The translations under genes were made by a program, and so were the position numbers. Source: Malurus cyaneus samueli (lineage: Eukaryota > Chordata > Aves > Passeriformes > Maluridae). Taken from it: 64,000 nt of DNA. The notes under the pieces were generated by a model, which saw nothing but the letters and a program-made list of their open reading frames with translations, ran no database searches and had not been told where the DNA came from. Position 1 is the first letter of the stretch; each line of letters starts with the position of its first letter. Of the stretch, positions 13,555-26,114 are shown piece after piece. The stretch is from NCBI GenBank assembly GCA_009741485.1, contig CM019236.1, positions 29,576,232 to 29,640,231 of the forward strand. The letters run 5' to 3'.

Positions 13555-13677
13555 TGGTGTTTGCTTCCCAGTCACTGTCACATAGCGTGGCCCTGTTCCT
13601 ACAGCTGGCTGAACACCTCCTGACCATGGGAAGCAGTGAATTATTCTTTATTTTGCTTGCTTCGTATGTGTGGCTTT
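13555..13677 (+). mobile_element. Fragment of the 24.3-kb LTR, cut by the gap
   Basis: The bases match the middle of the LTR at 24,341-24,889 (about 24,605-24,740), including CTACAGCTGGCTGAACACC and CCATGGGAAGCAGTGAATTA. The first about 265 bases of the LTR, present in copy 2, are missing here, and the fragment runs straight into the N gap. So copy 1 jumps across about 300 bases that copy 2 retains. A chimeric read or mis-join at the contig end is the likely cause. Confidence 0.75.
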
Positions 13678-13702
13678 NNNNNNNNNNNNNNNNNNNNNNN
13701 NN
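13678..13702. other. Assembly gap, 25 N
   Basis: Exactly 25 unknown bases. The sequence on the right (13,703 onward) restarts at the position equivalent to 2,992, that is, at the beginning of repeat I. A short fixed-size gap between two overlapping ends is typical of a gap extended from both sides but not closed. Confidence 0.98.
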
Positions 13703-13765
13703 GAAGCTGCTCCATCCCAGACATCCTGAAAGAGTTCACCTCTCCTAAGGCACAAGCAACGTAAA

Positions 13766-14440
13766 CAGTATGCCTGTAATCCGCAGAAAGCGAGACGAGC
13801 ATGAGACCTCCCTCTGTGCGCTATCCTCTGGCACAGGCCGAAGGCAGAGGAGGATTTCCTGCACCCAGAAACAAGCCTGCAGCTGTCAGTGTGTGGCCCC
13901 CTGCGCTCCCATCCTCCCTCCGCGGGAGTATGCCTCGCCCAGGGCCAGGTCTTTTGCAGATGATTTTAATGCCGTAAAATAGGTGGAAGATACCACAATC
14001 CGACACAGTGAGACACGCTACAACACAGAATACAAATAGTATCAGAACAACATTTAAGATAACTCTTTTCTCCTTTCAAAAAAGACAGGTGTAGAAGAAA
14101 GCATACATATAAATATCTAAATTACTTAACAATAGCAAAATATTCATGTTATCCGGCTTCGCGAGAGAGCGAGAGTAGTGGGTGTTTATGCGCATTAACT
14201 TGATCAAATGAGCTGATATTAAGAGTTAATTCAGTGTATTGACCCATAATCTTTGCGAAGCATACTTAGGCATTTCACGAACCAAACGAACTATATGAAA
14301 ATGCAAAAATTGGCAGAACTAAATCTGCCGTCAGATATTTAAAAACAAAGAATATGCAACCGAATTCACGAACTCTAAGTGGAGCGTGTCCCAACACATA
14401 GAAAGACGAGTCGGATTTTCCCCACAGTTAGTTGTAAGGT
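13766..14440. other. Block present in copy 2 only
   Basis: Between the positions equivalent to about 3,050 and 3,090, copy 2 carries about 650-700 extra bases. The first half is GC-rich with CpGs (13,785-13,960). The second half is AT-rich with short GA/CG runs near 14,158-14,178. I recognise no gene or repeat family. It may be real sequence missing from copy 1, a chimeric piece, or heavily miscalled bases. Confidence 0.5.
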
Positions 14441-16718
14441 TGCTTTTCAGGCGCCCAGCTTAATCACAAGGAAACTCCATTCACCAGCAGCCTCAGGAAG
14501 CTTAATATTTAGAGTCACAACATACAAAGAAGTTCACACAAAATCACATACACTCCTCTGGAGGATCAGTTAGTGGACAGAGACATACCGACAAGTATGT
14601 TTTATAGTACAGAGAACACACCATCCACTGACAACACCGAGACCGGCACAACTGGAGTGCTGCTGAAGCTGAAGACCATCCAGCTATAAGGATGGATTTA
14701 CAGTAGTGGATGGACCAGCCCTTGGTCCCATCTTCACCAGCACATACAGCCTGACCAGACTTCAGGAAGGTCCAGAAAAGACTCTTCGTCTCGATAACCT
14801 ACATCTGAGGAGACATCCACATGCCCTCAGCATGTATTTCCTGTTTCTGCATTCTGAAACTATAATTCTTGCTTCGTGCACGGCAAAACCCATTGAAAAT
14901 AAATTGACACAGAAACATCTTAATGTCACCAGCCTTTCAATTTCAATTACGGAGGCATACATGATAGAACCGTGACATTCTGCCTTGACTGAATAGCATC
15001 CCCGAAATATAATTGGATATCCCTATAGTGGTAGTTATGGCAGGGAAAAGATCAGCTAACTTTGCTTAGCTTTTCATTCCTCATTTGTATTAGTGAAGTC
15101 AAATAAACCTGAAAACAAACAAATCATGCAGATTGCCCAAGAACTCTCTGCACTGAACAGGATGAACACCCCATGAAGCCTACTGGACAGCTTACAGAGA
15201 CACTCACCGAAGCACCTCTTGTGGTAGAAACTCCTCTCTGGAGCTCTAGGGCCAAGAATGCAGAGAATTCCAGGAATGTGGAGAGGTCCACAATAATCAA
15301 GAGTCCTGCAGAGCATCCACGAAGCTGGATTTCTCTCACTGAAAAAAGAAATGCTCTGCAAGTTTCTGCAATCTGCTCGCAATCACTGAAAGTGAAAGAG
15401 AAGTTGACAGAGACTGACATACAACCATGCCTCTAACACTCTTATATTTTCCTTCACATCCTGCTATCCTTGCCAGGCTAGCACACATTCTGGGGACAGC
15501 AGAAAGTAAATGGCAGGTGCCACTGGGTAACAAGCTGGCTACAAAAGACTGATTCCTCAAGAGACATTGCAGTACAAAACAATGCTAAAGTAAGGTGCCA
15601 AAATAGCTGATTGAGGAAGAGTTCTTCTAATGCTGACTAAGAAGGCAGAGAAAGCAAGTGAAAACTGCTATTTATGCAAAGTACACATCAAGTCAAACTG
15701 AAGGCGCAAATATGAGTTAACTTGAAAAATAATGACATCATTTCATCATGTCCAACAGAGCATGCGCAGTGTATCTTATATTCTGTGGCCAATGATCTTG
15801 CAAATGGGCAGGATACAGTCAGATAGCCAAAGAGGAGACCTGGCCAGAGAAGGGTTCAATTATATATATAAACCAACATCAAGAAAAGGATCCATGCATA
15901 TTCCATCAAAATATCGTATCAAGAGAATCCAAACACAAGTAAATCAAAGCTAATTTCTACAACCATTCTCTTGACATATTTTTAAAAAAAGTTTATAAAG
16001 GCAAGTACAGTAAACTTTTTCATGCTGGAGACTCCCAAAGGAACCATACAAGAGGTGAAGGTGGAGTTACAACTGCCATTTAAAAAAAAAAAAAGTGATA
16101 TTAAGATATGCTGCACACAAGTGTATATGCAATAATTCCTGTTCATAAGGGAGTGTACCTGTTAATGCAGTTACAGATAATAACTCCTCCACAATTTTGG
16201 ATTGGATTCACCTATAGCAATGTGAGAAACATACAAATCTGAAAAGTAACCCCCCTGAGATCAGTGCTGAAGCCAGTAATAATGATGCATTATCGCGGGC
16301 TCACGAATCCCTAGAAGAGGGGGATCTTCACTCTCTCTGGAAGAAAGGGATATAGCAAATACATGTGCACTTTGTAACGGGAGGAGCAAGCACTTTGCTT
16401 ACAGCCCATCGCAGTTTCATGGCGCCAAAACAGCTCTGTGGCCAAGACAAAACAACACCTCAGTGTGCCACGTGCTGCTGGCATGGACAGCATGACAAAG
16501 CAGAGGGCTCTGGGAAAGCAGGCCCTCAGCCCAGACACAACTGCAAATCTTGGGTGGGAGGGAAATAAAAAACACCCCAGACGTTGCTCCCCTTTCTAGG
16601 GGCACCCCAAAAACAAAGGTAGTGGCACATTCTTACTTCAACACATTTGTATTACATTTAGTTCCATCGCAATCAGTTTTCACAACGTCATGTTCCCAAA
16701 ACTTCTATGTTACATTCG

Positions 16719-17887
16719 TGGTGGTTGACACGAGGGAGGTAGCCCAAGACCTTTGTCCTGTCTTCCTTTTAACTCAACAAACTGTGTTTTGCTTCTAAAC
16801 AGCAACTGGGATGCGGAACCTTGTTGCCTCTAATTTGATCGTCTTAAAATCTGCTACGGATTTGTCAGTAGTTGTCTGTATGATTTGTGTGTGGCAAGGC
16901 CCACTCACAGAGTGAGTGCGGAGAACCTGCCAAAAGCTTCCCCATGTCCAGCAAGCAAGTCAGCCACTCCAAGAGGGACATGGCGTGCAAGCCCATGGCG
17001 GAGACAACATGTTATGGAATGAAAAACAATATTGCACAGTGATACTGCAGAGAAGGGAGAAGCTGCCTGCAGATGCCAAGGCGTGCAGAACGGGACAAGG
17101 ACGGTGCTCCAGCATGAGTGGAGATTTCCATCAGCTGTGGCCCGCAAGCCCATGAAGGTCCACTGACGAGCAAGATAACGCCCACAGCCCAGGAGAGGCA
17201 GAGGCATGGGTGCCCAAAGATAGCGTGATCCCAGGGAAGAGCAACCAGCGTCAGCTGGTGGCTCTGGAGCAAGGAAAGCCCTGCAAGAGGAGCCCAGCCC
17301 AAGTTTCTGACAGCACAATGGACAGCTCGAAGTGTTGGGGACCCCCCCCCAGGATGACAGCCGTTCCAAAGGACGCACCTGGATAGACCCATGCTGAGCA
17401 GCGTTTCCTAAAGGACGGTGCCCATGGATAGTGACCCTGCTGGAGCAAGAAGAAGTACTCGGCGGCAAAGGAACAACGGAGAGCAGGAAGCCACGGAGGA
17501 CGTCAGCTGTGGAAGAGAGCGCCACACTGGCGAGGGACGCGTTCTGAGCACAGCAGAACAAAAACAGTGGTAAAGATCCATAACCCATTCCCGCCCGAAC
17601 TCCCTCCACGGCGGGGCTGCAGGTAACAGAACACGGTGAAAAAGCCTGGGAATGAGGGAAAGAGTGGGGAAAGGAACTGTTCATGATGTAAAATCCTGCT
17701 CTGATTGTGATGGAGCAAATTATGCTAATTTCCTCAGTTTGGTCGGTTTGCCCAGGGACAGTACAATGAAGTTATCTCCCCTATCCTTCCTCGGCTAAGA
17801 GTTCAATTATTTCTCGTTCCACTCAGGAGGGAAGTGACATGAGCACTATTGGGGGTATCTGGCATCTAGCCAGGGTCACCTCAAACA
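16719..17887 (+). mobile_element. Degraded duplicate of the 5.6-kb LTR
   Basis: This aligns end to end with the LTR at 5,619-6,862 but is about 75 bases shorter through scattered single-base losses. Both termini are recognisable (GTGGTTGACACGAGGG at the start, CATCTAGCCAGGGTCACC near the end). It belongs to copy 2 of repeat I and is not an independent insertion. Confidence 0.8.
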
Positions 17888-19019
17888 GGCTGGGGGCCTC
17901 TTTGCCAAGAGAAGCAGGTTGACACTGATCCATCCAACCAAATTAGTGTTGAGGCAGTCACCTTTCTCCACTGGTTGAGTATGAGCTAACTCTTTGGCCA
18001 AGGAGAGGATGAGACTGACTCATGACTATCATTAATTGGCTTCTAGCTAGAGCTGTCCAGGTACCTTGGAGCAGATGGGAAAATGGCACGACTATATGGC
18101 TAAGAGGAACAGCGATCCCTTGTTAAAAACAGCTGCCAGGCCCTTATAGCGAGTTCTACCTGGGCAGAATTGGTGCAGGGCCTGGCTGAAGCTGGCCAAA
18201 CGAAGAGAGACACGCTGACAGAAAACGTCTCTCATCAAGTTTACTTGAAAAAACAAAAATCATGAAAAGGAAAGTAAGGTGGAAGACCTCTGTTAAGCAG
18301 CTCATCCTTCAGGAGAAATTATATTGTATCAATATTCACGCAATGTGTTGGCATGGAAAGGAAAAAGGTTGTTATTAGACATAGGTGCAGCAAGAGATGA
18401 AGAACTTCTGATGTGGGGACAGATCATGTTGTAGTCCTGAATGAACCATGGTAACAGCGGCTGCGCTCATATCTGAGTACGGCTCATGTATCTCACCGCA
18501 CTTGGCCTGGCCAGGCGTGATGAAGATTCTCAAATCAAGAACATACATGCTCTCTCACATCCCTCACACTCACAACCGAAAGCCCTCTTTTGCTGTAAAC
18601 AGAAACTAACAGGCAGGCAGGATAAACTTTGTAGAGTAGGCATTGATGCAGAGTTGCCAATGATTTCACAACCTGATAAATAACACAACTGAAGTGAGAA
18701 ATGGGACAACAGCCAGACTAAAAAAACAGTCTCCTGCTTGAAAGAACTAGGAGTCTATTCCTGTTAAACCCCTGGATAATCGATGTTTTTCACATCCGAC
18801 AGCAAAAAAGGAAATTCCTTATTGTTGATGTGAATGGACATTAACCCCTACAGAATGCCTAAAACAGATGCGATCACTACAGCACAGGCAGGGTCAACCA
18901 GGCACATGGCTGGGCATGCCAATGCACACGAAGAGGTCTACCTGCAGAAGAGCAAGGAAGCACAGAGGCTTTAAATAGTGGTCACTGCATGGATCACTCT
19001 GGACTTTTACTACATGCTC

Positions 19020-20280
19020 AGTACAGAGTTGTCGTGCGTTCGCAGAAGCTGAGAGCCTGGCAAAAGTGCAATCTCTACTATGCCCCCGAATAGATCTCGC
19101 CCACTGGGAGCTGTGAGAGCTGCTACGCCCGCGACACAAGGGCATTACGGAACAAGTGCCGTAACCTATGAAAGTGTGTCAAGCCTACCCACCCAACTGA
19201 GCCAGGAAAAATTGAAGAGAAATAAAGAAACACTAACATCTTTCTCAAATCACACTTTATCCTATGCAGCGTTCGCAGGTCGATCACATAGCTTAACAGA
19301 ACGACTACATAACTCAGTACATATAAACCACTTCACATTAAGGTAACTGCCACGTGCTCTACCGGATGCCGTGGAGCTACGTCCCAGCAAACACGCACTT
19401 CAGTATAGGAGTACCCCTACATGTAAGCCCCGTGGTAGGCCAACGAGATCGCGAAGGGCGTTACTGTCAAGATGTATCGACGCTTAGTATGAGTGTGATA
19501 GATTCACGCTAGAACCACGAAGTGGTCGATCGTCAGATCCAGAGGCGATGAGAGTGAGTAGCCACACACCACGGACTTCTAACCAGCGAAATACTTATTT
19601 TCCGTGCATCCCAACTAACAGTCATGATGGAACGCCCAATCCACCACTGACACATCGCTGAATATAACATGCCCTGCGACTGATCCCGAGAGCTGTCGTG
19701 TCCCCTTGCTAGTACACATACGAATAGCCAGGCAAAAATACTGCCTACCTGAAGCGCGCAATCAAAGCCCTGCTGCAGACAGAATGAGGTGCGGGTAACC
19801 ACACTGGACCGGCTCTGCGAAGATCCGCCCTCAAGAGTGTGGAGTCCATCAAGAACGGTTCTAAGACGCTCAGCATGACCACGGCTCCTGTCCATACTCT
19901 GTGTTAGAGGCATAGCAATAGCAGTGAATCACATGTAAGCAATTCACGCGAATCAAATCTGCCGTAAACACTAGCGAAATCTGTGCGAGATTAAATAGTA
20001 ACATCTAAAGATCTTTCCCCACAAGAAGAGCATACATAAAGAGAAGAACCTCTTTTACAACGAGAGCGCTTCGTCAGGTAGCCGCCTTGTTTGTCCAATT
20101 TTGACGAGCCACTATACGCCAAGCATAGATACAAATGGGAAGGAATCAGAAGGTAATATCATAGTTCCGACCCTAGACATGCACCAAAAAACAATGTGTC
20201 CTTCAGGCCACTACCAAAGCAAAGTTTGAGACTTTCCGACCTGACGAAATAGCTGAACTAACATTCGAGCTGAAGGAAAA
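19020..20280. other. Severely degraded patch within copy 2
   Basis: By position this should match about 8,080-9,160. Only scattered words still align, and CpG is much more frequent than in copy 1. Good alignment resumes near 20,280 (AGGAAACTCCTTCTTTATTA). No gene or repeat was recognised. Low read support during consensus building is the simplest explanation. Confidence 0.6.
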
Positions 20281-23200
20281 AGGAAACTCCTTCTTTATTA
20301 TTTCCCTGCTTTATAAAGCCCCCCTCCATCCAGCAGGGAGATACTGCCGAGACAGTGAGGATGAGCGAATCTCTCGCCAGAGAAAACAGCAAAAGAAGGA
20401 AGGGTACGAGAGCCACATTGCACTCACAATCCTGCAGACCCTCGCTTCGAGTCTCTGGTCAGTGCTATTCCTCTATCTGAAACAACACAGATAAAAATCC
20501 ATCTTATCCAGACAAGGTCGACTCCACTAACACAAAAAAAATAATAAAGAAAAACGTAAAAAACACACGAACCACGGAAAAGCAAGTGCAGCCATCCATA
20601 TTAACACATGCGGTCTCACTACCCCAGGACATGAAGAGCACTTTGTGCATTGCTCGCAGGAAAATAAAGAGGAATGAGGTTATTTGAGATCATGACTAGC
20701 AAGGGGGAAAAAAAAAAACCTCTGGACTTGTTCTGAGTACTAAGAGAGAAGAATAGGGAAACCATGTGATTTTTCAGGGCCAAAAAAATCTAAAAGAAAA
20801 AAAAAAAAACGAACAGCTGATGTGCGAACATGTACTACTGGTGTTGGAAATAAACAAAATTCCATCCTCGCTGTTATAAAAAACCAGGACATTCCTCATT
20901 CATACACATGCAGGCAGACAAATTGCATGCCCTGAAATGTAACGGTGTAGCGAAAAAGCCAAAGTGGATGCAATAAGATATTCAATTTCCCAAGATGCTT
21001 TCTATAATTAGCAAACATGCAACTTCAATATTTAAAAGCAAATAAATTACCAAAATGATACCATGACATGTCATCTTTATCCTTAAATTATCCCGAAATC
21101 AAGTAAAAACAAAGTAAATTCTATGTAATCTTTCCTCGTCCTCATTGATGTATCCAAACATACAGAATGGCTGAAAACAAATATACTTCAAAACTCCAAT
21201 GCACCTAGGCACTGCTGATGTTAGAAACCAGATCCCTAGGCTGACCGTGGGATACTGGCTGTTTTCTGAAGTGGAGTAGCCGGGTTTTCCGACCTGGCAG
21301 ATCAGACAATATGCAGCTCTTCACACCCCCGCTGTGGAAGACCAGGTCTTCCAAAAGAAGAGTTCACACAGAGAACTGAGGCAGTGTCGTAACCCGACAT
21401 CAGCGAACCCATGGAGTTAGCATCCATTAGCTATCAAAACAATGTAAATTCCCCCTCTATAGGCCACATTAATGCACTGCCACACCTTGCACCGACTATA
21501 ACTTAACTTACGCCAAAAAAAGAGGTGCTCATTACCACATGGCAGCCAACAGACGGGATTTGGGGAAGCTTCCCCAGCTCAGGAAAGCCAAATTTCCACA
21601 GAAAGAAAGTAATGTTGAAGCATATCCTAAAACAGCAAATCATGTTGTATGGGAATGATTATTACTTGGGCTAAAAAGCGTTACTCCGCAGCACACCCAT
21701 CCACGTTTATAAAGTCGGAAAAACAGAGATTGCTTACTGCATACAAAGCTTCTGCACATTCTGTCTCACCTCAAGCCTTCAGCAAAGGGAATGCTTTTGG
21801 ATGGAAGCTAATGGGAAAAATATTGTGAAACTAAAGAGATATATTAAAGAATGAGCTGTACTGAGTACAAATTATGGCCTGTTTTTTTTTAAGCATTTAG
21901 GTAGGTTATTTGATCAGACTACATATCCTCTATCCTTCCTCAAGCTTTTACTCAGCGAAAACGGTGCAATTTTCCTCCAACGCCTTCCACACTACATATT
22001 CAGCCTCATAGTAATTCAGACAACAAGGAGGTTTGCAGATTGTCACCTGCACTTCTGTGCCCTTAAAGAATTATAGACTCAAAGTACTTCATCACTTAAA
22101 AGGACAAAACAATCAAGAAATACTTCAGAACTTAGCACAAAATACTGAGGTACAATTAGAAATATTAGACGACTGGGGAACCAGATCCCGTTTCCACACA
22201 TGAAAAACATGCACTATACAAGTCATTTACAAGTTAAAATACTAAATAAATTTAATCAGAGATTACCAAACAGATTAAACATTTGTGAGAAACAGCCCAT
22301 TGAAATTTCAGCAAGAGAACCACGTTTGTGCAGCAGTAAGGTAACGAGTTTGTCTGGAAATAGCACAGAACACAGATTGAGGGCTGGTTACACTAATGTG
22401 AAAGACACGATGGAAGTGAGTCTTATTACGTTACAATCGCAATTCCTTGGCTGAAAGAGAAGATGCAATGCTTGTACCACAAACATCACTCAATAGTGTG
22501 CTTCATGATCAGGAAGTGACAAGGAGTACTATGTTAATAATTGCCTTTCAGGACATGACAACGTTTTCTTGGTTGCGAGTCTTACAGGGATCTTCCCCAG
22601 ATGTCTAAAAGCTTCCCGCACTTTAAAGCTGAGACCTAACGCACACGCCAGCAGCTTGTTTGATTGCTCTAGAAGCTTTATTTCCGTGGCCACTGCTTCA
22701 CTCCTCTAAACTTATAGCAAGAGCGTCATTGAAATAGAAACAACAGAAGAACCGTCGATTTAGATCATTCTAGTGCGCGCAGAGAGAGAGCGAGCCCAAG
22801 GAGAGCTGGATCAACACACGGTAAAAATACAAGCCAAAGATAAAAAACCCAAACTTTTTGCAAATGAAAGGCGGCAGTTAATACACTGCTTATTAACCTG
22901 GTTGAAACTAGATTATCGTGCAAGAAATATACTGTAACAGTGATTGTACTCAACATTATTGGTATCTACCTAACAGAGAAAGTCAATACTTTCACAGCAT
23001 TCAGTTTCTCTTAAAAACAACAAAGCTCAGATAAAAGAGTACCTCACAAACTATCAGTAATCTTCACAGTTCATTTTTCAGAACAATCACTGGGACATGT
23101 AGCTTTTACTTACAAAAAGAAAAAAACAGCAGCAAAGAGTAATTATAATGGAATAGAAAGCCACAAATTAAAAAAAGATTAGCCACACATTTACAACACA

Positions 23201-24340
23201 CGTAAACCATGAGATAAATATTCAGTGAGAGAAAGGACATTTAATTATTTTATTTTAGAAAAATAAGATATTCACTAAAAACATAAAGGGACAAAAGAAT
23301 TCTCAGTAAGAATGCAAAAAATAAACCATAACAATCAATATTGAATCCCCACAGAATAATTGCATGAATGAAACAAACAAGTCAAATAAACAAACAATAC
23401 ATTGCCTACAGTTGAGCATATCTCGCATTTTCAGATGTTGATTAAAAAGAATACCAGAGATTCTCCTGTTTTAAAACATTTAATTCCCAGGTCATACATC
23501 CTTTGGCACATCACCCAGTCATGTAAACATGTAAACCTTGATTCACAATTCCAGTATGAACATTATTCAGCATCTATTGAAAAGAGTCAAGACAAATTAA
23601 GAAAAGATGAGTAAAATTCAAACACATGCCAGTATAAACAATTCAAATCAGATTACAAAAAATCATATTTTTGCCTATTAAAGAACAGAGTGAAATTTCT
23701 AAAGTAAATACATGGTTACAGATACACCTGAAGGCACAGAAATACCCAGAAATGCAACAGAAATTACAAGCCTAAATCCTATTTTTCACTTGAAAACCAA
23801 TGTAAATAGAATTATCTTGACAGTTACAGAGATTTTACTTAAATGGCCCTGGCAACAACCGCGTTAACCTCCTGCAATACTCTGGCCAAGACACAAGAGC
23901 ACTGGAGAATTTCAGCAGTACTGGAAATCCTAAGACTAAACGAAACCCACAGATCAAGTATTCAATGCCTCTAAGTTCAAATGCTCAGCCACTGAGAAAT
24001 GTGGTACAAAAATCTTTTGAAGAACAATTCTAAGAATCCGGCCTATAAAGATGGACACAGCATTTAGAAGCAACAATTCTCCCCAAAAAGCACTCCTAGC
24101 AGCATTCAGCATCACACAAGTCTGAGAATCTGAGTCCCTAATACTTCAATAATAATACTTTATTATAAATAGATTCAACTATAGGAAAAAATCACATCCC
24201 TCACACGCTATACTAGCCCAGGAACAGTCTTGTTCCCAGTTTCCTGTGCTGAAATGCACATTACAATCGGTCGAGCTTCTCATCACCAAACTGTAATGGA
24301 ACATGAATACCTGAACCGAATGACAAGTGATTATCATTAG

Positions 24341-24889
24341 TGCTGGTTAGGCTGGGAAGGAGTTAATTATCTCTGACACTAAGTGAGGGGCTGTTTTGTG
24401 CGGGCAGAATGATAACACAGAATGTTTTCCTGTGGCGAGCATAAGGAAACACAGCGCCAGCCTTTTTAGCCCTTAACACCACCTCCATCAATGAGCTGGT
24501 AGGGACCAGCTGGGACAGCTGACCCTCAAGTGATTCCAGGATCTCCAATAGCACATGTGTCATGCCAGCAAACAGAGCGGGAAGAGAGAAATGCGTGAAT
24601 GTTGGAGTGAATGGTGTTGCCTCTCCCCATCACTGTCCACATATGCTGTGGCCCTGTTTTCCTACAGCTGGCTGAACACCTGCCTGACCATGGGAAGCAG
24701 TGAATTAATTCTTTATTTTGCTTTGCTTGTATGTGGCTGTCCTACTGGTCAAACCTACTGATTTTCTTTAACTCAACCCAAGAGTTTTTTTTCTTTTTAT
24801 TCCTCCAATTCTCTATCTCATCCTGTTGCAGGGGAAATAACTGAATGGCTGTGTGGTGTTTAGTTGCTGGACGGGGTTAAACCAGGACA
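24341..24889 (+). mobile_element. Solitary LTR, second ERVL-like family
   Basis: It starts TGCTGGTTAGGCTGGG and ends GGGGTTAAACCAGGACA. It contains GGGACAGCTGACCC-type sequence, a CTACAGCTGGCTG block, and a T-rich 3' region with ACTCAACCCAAGAGTTTTT followed by TAGTTGCTGGACGGGGTTAA. These are hallmarks, from memory, of a very common avian ERVL LTR whose consensus ends in GGGGTTAAACCACGACA. No internal retroviral genes or clear target-site duplication are visible. It marks the right end of repeat I. Confidence 0.75.
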
Positions 24890-26114
24890 CATGACATTCC
24901 ACTTGGTGTTTTACTAACCATGTGTTTATAAAGTAATGAATCAGAATAACTATCAGGATTATATAAAGAACAGCTCAGAACATATTTTAAAAGTTATGTA
25001 TATTAATAAAGACTGACACATAGAAAATTTATTCTTAAAATTCCAAGTACATGAGAATTCAAGACTCATAACTCCTCCTCAAGACTGAAAATTATTATGT
25101 ACCTGAATTACTATATTAGCTGTGTGACAGAAACTCTCCTTCAAAGCAAGAGATAAGAAGACAGATCCACGGACATTATTTTCATGCATTATCTTTTATT
25201 TTAGACATCAGGATTTTTCAAATAAAATCTCACATCTCTGATTATGAGAAGATAGCAAGTTAAGATTCTTTGGTTCTACCAGGAGTTATCCCAGACTGCA
25301 AATAAACCAATTTCTTTTCAATGTTTGCAGGGGGAACTTCAGCATTGGTTGCTTAAGGTCTCTTTGTGCCTCTCAGGAAATTAAATATTGCCAGCTCAGA
25401 AGATGGCATATGTTGCTCTGATAATATATCAGGATGAAATTCAGTTACACTGTTTATAAGATTTTTTAAATGCATAACAATGACAAACCCTAACCAATCT
25501 TAAGAATGCAGTTTCTATTAAAACAAAGAATCATAAGATCTGAAGAGAAAGAAAGGAATGGTTCAAAGGATGCAAGAATTTCAGGGTTTGAAGGATTTAA
25601 AATTGGATCATCAAAGTTTATCTGATTTTTTCCTCACAGAACAACCCTTTCTGAGAATTAGTTTCAGAAACATTACTCGGAGAAACAAATAAAATGACAC
25701 GATCATTTGGTTAAATTTAAAACAAAATTATTATTTCTACCATTTTAGAGGCCTCTCATTCAAAGAATAAAGTTCAGTACCTCCTTAAAAAAATATCAAG
25801 CCTCCCCAAATTCTCCCTTCTGTCCTCCAAATATTCAGAAAAGGAAGAGAAATGAACTAGCAACCTCAATCATGTTACATAATGATTCCTAATGTTATGA
25901 TGAATAGGAGACTGACAAAAAGTAGATTTAGAAGGAAATCAAACAACATGGAGACATTTGAGAACGTGAATTTGTTACATAAGCACAAATTTCGTTTGAG
26001 AACTGGTCAAGATTTTCACGGGCATCACTAGTTGGAAGGTATGACTCGCACTGCAGCCTCTAGTACGATGATTTAATCATTGAATTTAGTAATTCATCTT
26101 TCGGTGATTTAATA
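24890..26114. other. Single-copy AT-rich interval
   Basis: Clean AT-rich sequence up to about 25,960, followed by about 150 bases that grow noisier toward 26,115. No open frame of note, RNA gene or transposon was recognised. Confidence 0.6.

Larger units (their letters stand above)
13703..24300. repeat. Large direct repeat I, copy 2 (error-rich copy)
   Basis: Same order and content as 2,992-13,549, but with very frequent single-base losses, especially in homopolymers and doubled bases, and with scattered insertions. It also carries an extra block at 13,766-14,440 and a badly degraded patch at about 19,020-20,280. Indels greatly outnumber clean substitutions, which is the pattern of raw long reads and not of neutral evolution. 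No feature unique to this copy should be trusted without re-sequencing. Confidence 0.85.

Noticed and set aside
13554..13748. Open frame crossing the N gap
   Set aside because: It joins an LTR fragment to the restart of repeat I through unknown bases, so it has no meaning as a gene.
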